Positions 36,350-45,394 of a stretch of DNA of 64,000 bases are shown one piece after another; position 1 is the first letter of the stretch; every line of letters begins with the position of its first letter. The notes under the pieces were generated by a model. The model saw only the letters and a list, made by a program, of their open reading frames with translations, was not told the DNA's origin and ran no database searches. The DNA comes from Cellulophaga sp. BC115SP (GTDB lineage: Bacteria > Bacteroidota > Bacteroidia > Cytophagales > Spirosomataceae), in the NCBI RefSeq assembly GCF_009905545.1, contig NZ_JAAALB010000013.1, positions 62,001 to 126,000 of the forward strand, written 5' to 3'. A program made the position numbers and the translations under genes.

Positions 36350-37600
36350 ATGAAAAATACACTACTAATTCTATTCAATCTTCTGTTTTTGAATAACTTA
36401 CTGACGGCACAAGTAGCTAAAGCTGACGATAGTAATGGGGTATTTTGGAAGCCTATTGTCGAAATGGACGATAAGCTTTATCCTTCCTATGTACTTGCCA
36501 ATGTCAATCGGAATTATCTGAAAGATAATGATACGCCTCAAGACAAGAAAACCTATTTTGGCGATAGTGAAGGGCAATTTGGAATAGAAATTACCTATTT
36601 AAAATTGGGACCTGCAAATGTAAAATTGGTTATAGAATGCCCCAAAATAATGGAAACAAGCTCGTTTTCTGTTTACTTAAATGGCAAAAGTTCGAAATAT
36701 CAGATTTTTCCAGAGATTGCCTACAAATGGGATGTTTTGACCAATATCGCACAACCTTTTCCTGTTAATGTCAACTACTATGTATATGTCAATGATGTAT
36801 TAAAAGAAAAGCAAACCAAAATTGTGACTGTCAGGAGTATTAACGATTGTCCGTTTATTTTTATTCATAGACAAAAAGTAATACATGATATGAATTTTAT
36901 GTACGCAGCTTATGTCAACGAAAATCATCCTGTAATTACCAATCAGCTTATGCCTGAAATTATGCGTACTGGAATTGTAAACAGTATTACAGGGTATCAG
37001 ACAAACGATAGAATGGAGGTGCTTAGACAAGTATTTGCCGTTTGGAACGTGTTGCGACAAAGAGGCGTAAAATATAGTTCTTTAGTATCATCGAATAACG
37101 AACCTGCTCAAAAATATCCCTTAGTAGTTCATCAATTTGTGAGAAGACCTAGTGAATCACTGGCTTCGCAGCAAGCAAATTGCGTAGATGGAACGGTGCT
37201 TTTTGCTTCCATTTTATATAGAATGGGAATTCATCCATTGATTGTGACAACTCCCAATCATTGTTGGTTGGGGTTTTATACTAATGCTCAACACACAGAT
37301 ACGATGTTTTTAGAAACTACTATGATGGGAAGTTCTTTTTCGGCTGATCAACTTGAAACGGCAAAGGGTCTTGATATTTATAGCCTCATACTAGATCGAC
37401 TATATCCTGATTCTTATAAAACCTTCTTACTCGCAGTGAAAGTTGGATTTTCGAATTATTCGAAGGATAAAAATAAATTTCTAGTGGACTCGAAGGTAAA
37501 GTTTTTACCAGAAAATGCGGATATAGAACCTTTACAATACCAGATTTTTGAAATAGAGCGATATAGGAGAGAAGGGCTTTTGCCGATAATCTCAAATTAA
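36350..37600 (+). CDS. Secreted transglutaminase-like (cysteine-peptidase fold) protein
   Basis: 416 residues with a signal peptide (MKNTLLILFNLLFLNNLLTAQ). I do not recognise a named family, but the centre carries a transglutaminase-core-like arrangement: ESLASQQANCVDGTVLFASILYRMGIHPLIVTTPNHCWLGFY, where a Cys at a helix start is followed about 26 residues later by His in a strand, and an Asp-containing segment comes further on (LDIYSLILDRLYPD). The N-terminal 180 residues look like beta-sandwich. Function unknown; it would act in the periplasm or outside. Its own transcription unit after a terminator. Confidence 0.7.
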   Translation: MKNTLLILFNLLFLNNLLTAQVAKADDSNGVFWKPIVEMDDKLYPSYVLANVNRNYLKDNDTPQDKKTYFGDSEGQFGIEITYLKLGPANVKLVIECPKIMETSSFSVYLNGKSSKYQIFPEIAYKWDVLTNIAQPFPVNVNYYVYVNDVLKEKQTKIVTVRSINDCPFIFIHRQKVIHDMNFMYAAYVNENHPVITNQLMPEIMRTGIVNSITGYQTNDRMEVLRQVFAVWNVLRQRGVKYSSLVSSNNEPAQKYPLVVHQFVRRPSESLASQQANCVDGTVLFASILYRMGIHPLIVTTPNHCWLGFYTNAQHTDTMFLETTMMGSSFSADQLETAKGLDIYSLILDRLYPDSYKTFLLAVKVGFSNYSKDKNKFLVDSKVKFLPENADIEPLQYQIFEIERYRREGLLPIISN

Positions 37601-37629
37601 CTAAAAGGAAGTTATCAGTTAATAATTTT

Positions 37630-37765
37630 ATTACTGGACAAAACGAGAAAGTGAGATTCAGGTATATAGACTTTTTCACTGAATTTTTAAAAACAGTTTA
37701 AAACTGTTAAAAAAATGAGTCCAAGACAAAGTCTTGAACTAGGAACTTTCATTTTGTCCAGTAAT
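37630..37765. mobile_element. MITE-like element, 136 bp, non-coding
   Basis: Terminal inverted repeats ATTACTGGACAAAA (37630-37643) and TTTTGTCCAGTAAT (37752-37765) match perfectly for 14 bp, with weaker pairing continuing inward (GA..AAGT / ACTTTC). The interior is non-coding with a small palindrome around AGTTTAAACT. Flanks resemble an imperfect direct repeat (ATCAGTTAATAAT at 37614-37626 and ATCAGGTTAATAAT at 37764-37777). No transposase is in the window. Confidence 0.5.
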
Positions 37766-37879
37766 CAGGTTAATAATATATCAGTTATTAGAATGTGTTA
37801 ATAATCAGAAAGATACAGTCAATGTATACCACAGATATATTATTAGTGTAATTTTTCCTGTTGCTTATATCTTAATCAT

Positions 37880-37926
37880 TATTCTGGCAGTAGAGACGCA
37901 ATCATTGCGTCTCTACTGCCAGAATA
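37880..37926. repeat. Near-perfect 47-nt palindrome (GTAGAGACGCAAT type)
   Basis: 23-bp arms (centre at 37903, single-base spacer) containing GCAGTAGAGACGCAAT and its complement. Its left arm recurs with one change at 58967-58988. On the minus strand it follows the tag repeat at 37941-37989. Confidence 0.75.
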
Positions 37927-37940
37927 CAATTTTTAAATTA

Positions 37941-37989
37941 ATCACTCATTCATTCAATCGCTAAATCACTAAATTAGGGATGACTCATG
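37941..37989 (-). repeat. Dispersed tag repeat, copy 2
   Basis: On the minus strand it begins CATGAGTCATCCCTAATTTA and continues with TTGAATGAATGAGTGATT. The latter is nearly the same as TTGAGTGAATGAGTGATT in the copy at 56469-56507. A long palindrome follows within 50 bp in both. Confidence 0.6.
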
Positions 37990-38017
37990 TGTCTCTGATA
38001 TCTAGTTTAATAAATTT

Positions 38018-38869
38018 TTATTCATGTCTTACTACTAATTTTTCTACAACTGGACTACCTACATTTTGACTTACACGAACGAAGTACATTCCTGAGCGAA
38101 GGTTTTCTACAGAGATTGTAATATTATTTTGATTTCCTGCCAAAGCTTCCTGTTGATAAACGGTTCCATCCATTCCAATCACTGCTAGCTCATTAGCACG
38201 TGCTGATACTTCTGGACTAAGATTTACTTTAGCATAGCTAGTAGTTGGGTTCGGATATAATTGCAAACTCATAGCGCTTACATTTTCTTGTGTATTTACC
38301 TTGAAATCAGTAACTGATAAAGAAGCATTATTGGTATGTGCTACAAAACGGATGTTTTGAGTACCTCTTGGCAATTCACTAATATTAAAAGACAGGTTTT
38401 GCCAAGCGCTATTTGATTCTATGAATAGCACTTCTTTTGAGGTTAATAGTTTTCCGTAAGCATCGTAAGCTTGATAACTAAATCCAGCATTGTCCGATAA
38501 TGTTTTCGCTTGAAGATTCACCGTATAATTAGCGTTGTCGTTAGTCAAACGATAATCAAACCAAGCACTAAAATGATTGGCGAAGCTCTGAGGGTTTAGT
38601 ACTAAAGCACTTTTTCCTAATTCGCTTCTAAATTGGGTAGATTGAGCTGGTGTTGCTTTCCATCCAAGCGTCTCTATTCGTTGTCCAATAATATTGAATG
38701 ATGTTATTAGCGAAAAATAAATGATAATCGCAGAATGTAAGAAATTTTTTGGTACGATTATTGTAGCTCTTTTAAGCAAAGACGCATATTTGTCCGAATG
38801 GGAAGGCGTACATGCAGATACACCATACCCTGAGCTTTGACGAGCAAAGCTTACCAGTAAGTTTGTCAT
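38018..38869 (-). CDS. Small T9SS-sorted surface protein
   Basis: 283 residues if started at ATG 38869. The C-terminal 80 residues are a type A T9SS sorting domain: LQLYPNPTTSYAKVNLS, then VIGMDGTVYQQEAL, then LRSGMYFVRVSQNV and a final VEKLVVRHE. The middle (about 60-190) is a beta-sandwich of unknown binding function. The first 48 residues look unlike a signal peptide and overlap a hairpin (38833-38851). A TTG at 38779 would start MLKRATIIVP and a good signal peptide ending at NIIGQ, so the true protein is probably 253 residues. The product would cross the outer membrane by T9SS. No catalytic domain is present, which is unusual for such proteins. Confidence 0.75.
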   Translation of the reverse strand: MTNLLVSFARQSSGYGVSACTPSHSDKYASLLKRATIIVPKNFLHSAIIIYFSLITSFNIIGQRIETLGWKATPAQSTQFRSELGKSALVLNPQSFANHFSAWFDYRLTNDNANYTVNLQAKTLSDNAGFSYQAYDAYGKLLTSKEVLFIESNSAWQNLSFNISELPRGTQNIRFVAHTNNASLSVTDFKVNTQENVSAMSLQLYPNPTTSYAKVNLSPEVSARANELAVIGMDGTVYQQEALAGNQNNITISVENLRSGMYFVRVSQNVGSPVVEKLVVRHE

Positions 38870-39610
38870 AAGTAGGAGTGGGCAAAAATGTTTTACAGGT
38901 ATTAGTTTGTTTTAAGGGCAACTAATACACTGCACAGAATAGCTACTCAATAATGACCGTGCAGGGTTACATTGATTTAGCATTCTGAAAATTATTCCAT
39001 ACTCAGCTAGTGCATTCAATTTGAGTGTGCAGCCCAAAATAATGTGCTAGTTGAGTTAATTTTTTGTCCGATGTGCAGTCGAACATAGATTTTATTATGG
39101 TTTTTGTGCAGAAAACCATAATAAACAAATATATCAAAAGCGTTTGATAATGAAATAACCTTGTAATCAGTTATTTGTAAATAAGCTAACGAAGAAGCCA
39201 AAATACTTAATTTTAAGTATTTTGGCTTCTTCGTTTTACTTTGGTATAACTAATAAATTGAGGGGTAAAAATGTGCACGCATCAATACTTATATAGCCTT
39301 AATAAGGATAGTTTAAGAAATTTTAAGGTATTTTTAATCTACCGAAAACTCATCCAAGAATCTAGCACAGTAGAAATTAAATCTTAGAAAATTATTAAAA
39401 TATACTACTGTAAATGAGGTAGTTATCGATAAATGAAATTGAAAAGTGCAATTGCTTTTCTATTTTTGCTGAGTTTTTCCGAAATTTGTACGTAAAATAA
39501 AAATGCAATAAAAGCAGGTCAAAGATGGTTAGAAACTTAGAAAACGTTTTGTAACTTTATTCGACCTTAAAAAAAGCATTGCTTTTGTACAATTAACATC
39601 AATTTTTATC
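38870..39610. other. 741-bp gene-free region rich in inverted repeats
   Basis: No convincing gene. It has at least four stems. CTCAGCTAG at 39003-39011 and the CTAGTTGAG at 39047-39055 pair with G-U tolerance. TTTATTATGGTTTT (39091-39104) pairs with 39112-39125. TATCAAA / TTTGATA pair at 39132-39149. A perfect 21-bp stem is at 39190-39233. The hexamer GTGCAG or its near relatives recurs five times between 38930 and 39110. It separates a minus-strand T9SS gene from a plus-strand OmpA-like gene. Confidence 0.45.
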
Positions 39611-40504
39611 ATGAAAAAATTAGTTCTTTTTATTGCGCTACTACCTCTAGTATCGTCTTGCGTAAGCAAGAAAAAGTTTGCTGAGGCGCAGGCTAAGCTT
39701 GTAGAACTTGAAAAAAGCAGAGACGAAGCTCTTGCTAAAATTAAATCTGACGCTGCTGATTGCGACAAAAGAGTAGGTGACTTGCGCGCTGACTTGCAAT
39801 CAAAAGACAATGATTTGAATGCAAAAACTAAACAAGTGAAGGATTTGTCAGATCAAGTTGATTACTTGAAAAAGACAAACACAAACTTGTTAGATCGTTT
39901 ATCTGATTTATCAGTTGTTAGTAAGTCTGGTGCTGAGAGCATTAAGAAGTCTTTGGATGCTTTGAACGATCAAAGCAAATATATCCAAAACTTGAACTCT
40001 TCTATCCAACGCAAAGACTCTATCAACTTGGCATTGGTAATGAGCTTGAAACGTTCATTGGCTGATGTTAATGATGATGATGTAACTGTTGAAGTGAAGA
40101 AAGGTGTTGTTTACATCTCTATCTCTGACAAAATGTTGTTCCGTTCTGGTTCATCAGAAATCAACGCGAAAGCTGAAGCTGTGTTAGAGAAAGTTGCTAA
40201 AGTTGTAAACGATCATAAAGAACTTGACATCTTAGTAGAAGGCCACACTGATAGTGTACCTATCTCTACTGAATGTGTGAAAGATAACTGGGATTTGAGT
40301 GCTAAACGCGCTACTTCTGTTGTTCGTTTGTTGCAATCTAAATTTAGCGTTGCTCCTGAGCGTATGACTGCTGGCGGTCGTTCGGAATACTCTCCGAAAG
40401 AAAACAACGACAATTCTGCTGGTCGTAAGTTAAACCGTAGAACTGAAATTATCGTAACTCCTAAATTGGATCAATTCTTCCAATTGTTGACTAACGGTAA
40501 ATAA
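39611..40504 (+). CDS. OmpA-family lipoprotein
   Basis: 297 residues. Lipoprotein signal with lipid Cys17 (LLPLVSSC). Residues 20-130 form a heptad-rich coiled coil with many Lys and Asp, preceding an OmpA-like peptidoglycan-binding domain (about 150-290). That domain has VEGHTDSVPIS, DNWDLSAKRATSVVRLL, TAGGRSEYSPKENN and the closing GRKLNRRTEIIVTP. The diaminopimelate-binding Asp and Arg of the family are visible in DNWDLSAKRA and NRRTEI. It should tether the outer membrane to peptidoglycan, as Pal and OmpA do. The cysteine pair (C56 in AADCDKR and C234 in TECVKD) is a minor oddity. Monocistronic with a strong terminator. Confidence 0.92.
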   Translation: MKKLVLFIALLPLVSSCVSKKKFAEAQAKLVELEKSRDEALAKIKSDAADCDKRVGDLRADLQSKDNDLNAKTKQVKDLSDQVDYLKKTNTNLLDRLSDLSVVSKSGAESIKKSLDALNDQSKYIQNLNSSIQRKDSINLALVMSLKRSLADVNDDDVTVEVKKGVVYISISDKMLFRSGSSEINAKAEAVLEKVAKVVNDHKELDILVEGHTDSVPISTECVKDNWDLSAKRATSVVRLLQSKFSVAPERMTAGGRSEYSPKENNDNSAGRKLNRRTEIIVTPKLDQFFQLLTNGK

Positions 40505-40519
40505 TTTTAATTACTATGT

Positions 40520-40551
40520 AAAAAGGGTTGGAAGCGATTCCAACCCTTTTT
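40520..40551 (+). terminator. Terminator after the OmpA-like gene
   Basis: AAAAAGGGTTGGAA pairs perfectly with TTCCAACCCTTTTT around a 4-nt loop; T-run follows. Confidence 0.9.
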
Positions 40552-40752
40552 TGTTTTTGTATCATTAAACAACAATGCAAAATGAAATTGAATTGTTGGG
40601 CTTTCTAAAATCTGCTATGAGCGCACGGCAAAATGCTTGCATGGTTTTCTAAGAAACTATGGCATAGAGCCTATGGCAGGTAAAGTATCCGTCGAATTTT
40701 GATATTGTCCTTCTGATGGTAACAGATATACGATTAACAAATACCTTCCTGA

Positions 40753-41652
40753 TTACAAAAGTGCCGCACCAAAAACGCCTGCACTATCACCTAATAATGG
40801 TTTTACGATTGGCGTTGTGATTTTTTTATCGTTAAAAATATATTTCTTAATTCGCTCATATCCTTCTGTGTAAAGCAAATCAATATTGCCTACACCACCA
40901 CCAATCACAATTAGGTTAGGGTCTAAAACATTGGTCAATGTAGAAATCGCACGACCAAAATATTCAAGTAGTCTCTCGATAGTTGCAGTAGCAACGGGGT
41001 CGATACCTGCCTCGTGGCGTTCAAGTATTTCTTTGAGTTTTAATGGTTTTTCTGCATTATCGGCATAATACTTTTCTAAGGCAGGACCAGCAATGACCTT
41101 TTCGACACAACCTGATTTGCCACAATAGCATGGCTCACCATTTTCTTCAAGGATATTATGCCCCCATTCACCACCAATGCCGTGTTGTCCTCCAATTACT
41201 TTTCCATGAACCACTAATCCACCACCAACTCCTGTACCCATGATAACTCCAAATACAACTTCTGCATTAGGGTAGTCTTTACCTGCCCCCATCAAAGCTT
41301 CTGCAAGTGCAAAGCAGTTGGCATCATTAGCAAGTTTGACTGGTATGCCTAACACTGCTTCAAGGTCCTTATTCATAGGATTCCCATTCATGCAAACTGT
41401 ATTACAGTTTTTCATAGTTTGAGTAGCAGGGTCAAGCACTCCAGGCGTGGCAAAGCCAATTTTCTGAGGTCTTTCGCCAAGTTCATCGGCTACTAAATCG
41501 ACTAATTTTTTGATTTGAGAAATAATATGCTCATATCCTTTGTCTGCTTCGGTCGGAATCCTCTTACGAATCAAAACATTCATATTATCGCTGCTCTCTA
41601 ATACAGCACATTCGATTTTGGTTCCGCCCAAATCAATACCCCAAAGTTTCAT
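40753..41652 (-). CDS. ROK-family sugar kinase
   Basis: 299 residues of the ROK family, which phosphorylates glucose, fructose or N-acetylhexosamines. ATP-binding GIDLGGTK is at 5-12 and the catalytic Asp is Asp110 (ANDANCF). The structural zinc site is His165, Cys175, Cys177 and Cys182 (EWGHN and CYCGKSGC). The ExGH sugar-binding element is present as GEWGH. No helix-turn-helix is present, so it is a kinase, not a ROK repressor. Substrate choice between glucose and GlcNAc or ManNAc cannot be made by eye. It lies alone, 300 bp downstream of rsgA on the same strand, with only A+T-rich sequence between (41653-41952). Confidence 0.88.
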   Translation of the reverse strand: MKLWGIDLGGTKIECAVLESSDNMNVLIRKRIPTEADKGYEHIISQIKKLVDLVADELGERPQKIGFATPGVLDPATQTMKNCNTVCMNGNPMNKDLEAVLGIPVKLANDANCFALAEALMGAGKDYPNAEVVFGVIMGTGVGGGLVVHGKVIGGQHGIGGEWGHNILEENGEPCYCGKSGCVEKVIAGPALEKYYADNAEKPLKLKEILERHEAGIDPVATATIERLLEYFGRAISTLTNVLDPNLIVIGGGVGNIDLLYTEGYERIKKYIFNDKKITTPIVKPLLGDSAGVFGAALL

Positions 41653-41952
41653 TTTCTTAAATTTGTTAGAATAATTAGTTTAGATAGAAATTGAGTAATA
41701 GTCATTGTTAATAGCTAATTATGAGTTGAATTATGAATTAATAGTGTAGGAAGGAAAAACTATCTATTTCGGATATCGGATTGCGGAAATGTAACTTATT
41801 TTTTAAATTAAATTTTGTAAAAAATAACGGTATAATTCCATATTCCCGAAATCAGAAATCCAAAATCTGCAATAGCTTGAAATCCTTCATACACTACTAA
41901 CTCACAATTCATCACTCAAAACTCAGCATTAATACTAATGAAGCTCTTTTGA

Positions 41953-42882
41953 TTATCTTCTGTTGTCGTCGTCATCCATCATTGACAGATAACTCATATA
42001 GCGACTTGCCGCTATTTTGCCCTCTCCAACAGCTTCGATTACAGCACATTTGGGTTCGTTAATATGCTGGCAATTGTTGAATTTACATTCTCCCATAAGT
42101 GCTCGCATTTCTGGGAAAAAATGTGAAAGTTCTTCTTTTTCAATATCAATGAGTCCTAACTCTTTAATGCCTGGCGTATCGATGATAAAAGAATTATCAG
42201 CTAATTCGAACATCGTGGCAAAAGTGGTTGTATGAACTCCTTTATTGGCAAAATTGGAAATCTCTGAGGTTTTTAAGTCCAAATGTGGAGCAATCTTATT
42301 GACTAAAGTTGACTTTCCTACACCCGAATGACCTGAAACTAGAGAGATTTTATCCTTCAATAAATCTCTAAATCCATCTATCCCAATGTTTTCTGGCACA
42401 GATGTGAAGATACAAGGATAACCAATTTCTTCGTACATGGCGGCCATGTCGGCAAGCTCATCTTTTTCTTCTTCCGAAAGTAAATCTACCTTATTGAAAA
42501 CGATTGTTACTGGAATTCTGAAAGATTCTGCTGAGACTAAAAAACGATCGATAAAGCCTTGTGATGTTCTGGGATAATTGAGCGTGGCAATGATAACCGC
42601 TTGGTCAAGATTGGCAGCCAAAATATGCCCCTGAGCAGTTTTGTGTACCGATTTACGAATGATATAATTTTCTCTTTGTTCAATTTCGTAGATAATCACC
42701 GTATTTTCAACGGTATCCTCGATAGTGAACATTACTCTGTCGCCTACAGCGAGTGGGTTTGAAGTTTGAAGTCCTTTGATTTTGAACTTACCCTTCAAAC
42801 GACCTTTCCAGACGTGCTTGTCTGAGTCGGCCATTATCTCGTACCACGAGCCTGTTGAGCGTATGACTAATCCTCTGTGCAT
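41953..42882 (-). CDS. rsgA: Ribosome small-subunit-dependent GTPase A
   Basis: Late 30S maturation factor with circularly permuted GTPase motifs. 309 residues: an OB-fold (about 1-75), then G4 NKVD (130-133) ahead of the P-loop GHSGVGKS (184-191) and G3 DTPG (235-238), the permuted order that defines the family. A zinc-binding C-terminus follows with Cys266, Cys271, His273 and Cys279. The GTPase releases RbfA and checks the decoding centre in known systems. The start codon is 66 bp downstream of the waaA stop on the same strand, so the two are likely co-transcribed. Confidence 0.95.
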   Translation of the reverse strand: MHRGLVIRSTGSWYEIMADSDKHVWKGRLKGKFKIKGLQTSNPLAVGDRVMFTIEDTVENTVIIYEIEQRENYIIRKSVHKTAQGHILAANLDQAVIIATLNYPRTSQGFIDRFLVSAESFRIPVTIVFNKVDLLSEEEKDELADMAAMYEEIGYPCIFTSVPENIGIDGFRDLLKDKISLVSGHSGVGKSTLVNKIAPHLDLKTSEISNFANKGVHTTTFATMFELADNSFIIDTPGIKELGLIDIEKEELSHFFPEMRALMGECKFNNCQHINEPKCAVIEAVGEGKIAASRYMSYLSMMDDDDNRR

Positions 42883-42948
42883 ATATTAAATCGTAAGAAA
42901 AGTAATTCATTCGAAACGTATTTCTTCTTGCAATTACTTTTCAGTGAG

Positions 42949-44232
42949 TCACTTATTCGTTGTCTGAATAAGATTTTTTACAAAATTGATAATGGTTTGA
43001 GTGCTTCCAATATTACTTTTAACATAGGTTAAAATCTTGTCAGAAACCTCTTTTCGTTTGTTGAAATCTTGATATAAACTGGTGAAAATACTTTCAAAAG
43101 TTTGAGTGTTATCAATTACCTGAGCTCCTCCTATGGCAATCAAATCCATGGCCTCCTGGAATTTGGTATAAACCTTATTTCCAAAAAAGATAGGGAGTCC
43201 AAAAGTGGCTGCCTCCAAAGTATTATGTAAACCTTTACCATAAGCTCCTCCAATCCAAGCATAATCGGCGTATTGATAAAGCGATGAAAGCATTCCTATA
43301 TTATCGATAAATAGTATTTCGGCGTTGTTTAGTTCTTTACCATTCAGAGCTTCAGAATAGCGAATACTTGGCTTTTTGAGCTGTTTTTGCCATTGTACGA
43401 TTTCTTCTGGATGAATTTCGTGAGGCGCAATGATTACCTTTAATGGATGTGCAAAACTATTGATAAGAGGGCAAATTACGTCAAAATCTTGTTGCCAGCA
43501 CGAGCCAACAATTAAAGTTTGAGTATCGTTTTTAAACTGTTCTGCAATAGGAATTACTCTTTTGTTTTGAGCAATTTGAGCAACTCGGTCAAAGCGGGTA
43601 TCACCTGCAATACTTACATTTTCTTGAATTTGAATACCGGTTAAATGAGATGCCGACTTTTCGTTTTGTACAAAAATATGAGTTAATAATCGCAGAATAC
43701 TACGATTGAATTCACCATAAGATTTAAAGTAAACCTGATTTTCTCTAAATATAGTCGAAAATGAAATACTTGGAATGTTGGCTTGTTTGAGACAATTCAG
43801 ATAGTTATACCAAAACTCATACTTTACAAAAAATGCCACCGTAGGATTGATAAGTTCCACAAAGCGCTTGGCATTACTTGGAGTATCGGCTGGAAGGTAA
43901 CAAATAAAATCTGCCCCTTCGTAATTTTTTCTAATCTCGTATCCAGAAGGGGAGAAGAAGGTTAGTAATATGTGATGATTGGGAAATTCTTTTTTATATG
44001 CTTCAATCACAGGACGACCTTGCTCGAATTCTCCCAAACTTGCACAATGAAACCATGCAATAGAAAGTGGGCTTTGTGATTTTTGACGAGCTTGTGTTAG
44101 TTGATATTCGAGTTTTTCGAAAAGTCCCTCTCGACCCTTGAGCCATAGCTGAGCCTTTTGATTGAAAGGACTTACCAGACGAATTAGCCATTGATACAGC
44201 TCAATCGATAAATTATATAGTACTTTTGCCAA
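42949..44232 (-). CDS. waaA: 3-deoxy-D-manno-octulosonic acid transferase
   Basis: Adds Kdo to lipid IVA at the cytoplasmic face of the inner membrane (GT30 then GT-B fold). 427 residues starting at a TTG codon; no in-frame ATG lies near, and the resulting N-terminus (MAKVLYNLSIELYQWLIRLVSPFN) is the membrane anchor expected for the family. Motifs include WFHCASLGEFEQGRPVIEAYK with the catalytic-type Glu, FFSPSGYEIRKNY, FVKYEFWYNYL, GDTRFDRV, the APHEIHPEEI nucleotide-site region and GGAYGKGLHNTLEAATFGLPIFFGN. Indicates that the organism makes a Kdo-containing LPS. First gene of a probable waaA-rsgA unit. Confidence 0.93.
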   Translation of the reverse strand: MAKVLYNLSIELYQWLIRLVSPFNQKAQLWLKGREGLFEKLEYQLTQARQKSQSPLSIAWFHCASLGEFEQGRPVIEAYKKEFPNHHILLTFFSPSGYEIRKNYEGADFICYLPADTPSNAKRFVELINPTVAFFVKYEFWYNYLNCLKQANIPSISFSTIFRENQVYFKSYGEFNRSILRLLTHIFVQNEKSASHLTGIQIQENVSIAGDTRFDRVAQIAQNKRVIPIAEQFKNDTQTLIVGSCWQQDFDVICPLINSFAHPLKVIIAPHEIHPEEIVQWQKQLKKPSIRYSEALNGKELNNAEILFIDNIGMLSSLYQYADYAWIGGAYGKGLHNTLEAATFGLPIFFGNKVYTKFQEAMDLIAIGGAQVIDNTQTFESIFTSLYQDFNKRKEVSDKILTYVKSNIGSTQTIINFVKNLIQTTNK

Positions 44233-44404
44233 TGCGTTATTAGAATTGTATCATGAAATTTGAATCAAATTTACTAGGATTTCGTTTAGCAATAAAACAA
44301 TTATAAAAGACAAACAACAAAAATACCATAATCCTTGATAGAAAAATGATAATTAGGTCATAGATAGGTTATCATTTTGGTATCTGTAACACATATTTTA
44401 CCCC

Positions 44405-44740
44405 ATGAACTGGAATCAACTAACCACAGTAGAGCAATTACAAGCCATTAAAGAAGAGTCATTTAATCAACCAGTGTTGATTTTTAAACATAGTACTCGT
44501 TGTTCAATTTCATCTACAGCCTTAAGTCGTGTTGAGCGTAATTGGAAACAAGAAGCAGTTGGCGAATTAAAGCCTTATTATTTGGATTTGATTGCTAATA
44601 GACCCGTATCAAATGCTATTGAAGAGGTATTCGGCGTAGAGCATCAGTCGCCACAAGTGATTCTAATCAAAGACGGAGCAAGTGTGTATGATGCTTCACA
44701 CTTCGATATTCGTTTTGAAGAAATTGCAGAAACAGTCTAA
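44405..44740 (+). CDS. ytxJ: Bacillithiol-system redox protein YtxJ
   Basis: 111 residues with a thioredoxin-like fold. The redox Cys lies in KHSTRCSISS (Cys33), and the cis-Pro region is HQSPQVILIKDG. These features match YtxJ (DUF2847), a monothiol bacilliredoxin-like protein thought to remove bacillithiol from oxidised proteins. Presence implies that this organism uses bacillithiol instead of glutathione, in line with what is known for several Bacteroidota. Cytoplasmic. Stand-alone gene, with a palindromic terminator downstream (44827-44863). Role in vivo is inferred from the family. Confidence 0.88.
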   Translation: MNWNQLTTVEQLQAIKEESFNQPVLIFKHSTRCSISSTALSRVERNWKQEAVGELKPYYLDLIANRPVSNAIEEVFGVEHQSPQVILIKDGASVYDASHFDIRFEEIAETV

Positions 44741-44826
44741 CGATTTCGGATTGGAGATTTCGGATTGACGATTAGAAATTAAATGGCTTTTGAGTGTAAT
44801 CTTTGCAAATCGCTGACATCGGAAAT

Positions 44827-44863
44827 TATAAAGGCTACCTAATGCAAATAGGTAGCCTTTATA
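44827..44863. terminator. Palindromic terminator between ytxJ and the OsmC gene
   Basis: A perfect 15-bp stem (TATAAAGGCTACCTA with its complement at 44849-44863) with a 7-nt loop lies between two convergent genes; it is followed by T-rich sequence on the plus strand. Confidence 0.75.
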
Positions 44864-44980
44864 GTTTTTATCCCAAAAATCTTTGGGTAAAATGGATGAA
44901 TTTCTTTGAAAATTAGGCAAGTATGCCCTAAGAATACTTTCTAATAACGGGTACACTGCTAACAAATAACATTCATTTAC

Positions 44981-45394
44981 CTATAGCCATTGAATATCAA
45001 TTACTTGTTCGACATCAGGATGAAGGCTCAACGATACAGGACATTTGTGTGCTGTATTTTCTAATTTTTTAATATGTGCATCGTCCAAGGCAACATTTGT
45101 CTTCATTTTCAGGTTAATCTCTAAGCGAGCGATTCTGCGTGGAGGAGTTTGAGACATGATTTTGGTAACCTCAACCTCCGAACCTGCTAATTCGATACCA
45201 TCTCTTTGGGCAACGATTGCCATCGTTGTAAGCATACAAGTCCCCGTGGCAGTAGCTACCAAGTCGGTTGGAGAAAATGCTTCGCCTTTGCCCATGTTGT
45301 CGGTAGGTGCGTCGGTAATTAACTGATTGCCTGATTGTAAGTGAGTAGACTCTGTACGAAGTTCTCCAAGGTAAGTTGTTTTTACTGTGGGCAT
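44981..45394 (-). CDS. OsmC-family protein 1
   Basis: 137 residues from ATG 45394. A longer in-frame start at 45460 would add 22 residues absent from the family, so the shorter start is chosen. Hydroperoxide-reductase-fold protein with the two characteristic Cys: one in ATATGTCMLTT and one in AHKCPVSLSL. OsmC/Ohr proteins detoxify organic hydroperoxides with a thiol cofactor. The sequence fits the YhfA-like/OsmC branch more than Ohr. A second OsmC-like gene lies at 56823-57239, in a different cluster. Cytoplasmic; transcribed alone. Confidence 0.86.
   Translation of the reverse strand: MPTVKTTYLGELRTESTHLQSGNQLITDAPTDNMGKGEAFSPTDLVATATGTCMLTTMAIVAQRDGIELAGSEVEVTKIMSQTPPRRIARLEINLKMKTNVALDDAHIKKLENTAHKCPVSLSLHPDVEQVIDIQWL

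Noticed and set aside
39016..39201. A 61-residue open frame in the 38870-39610 gap
   Set aside because: It is made mostly from the hairpin-rich sequence and shows no coding character.
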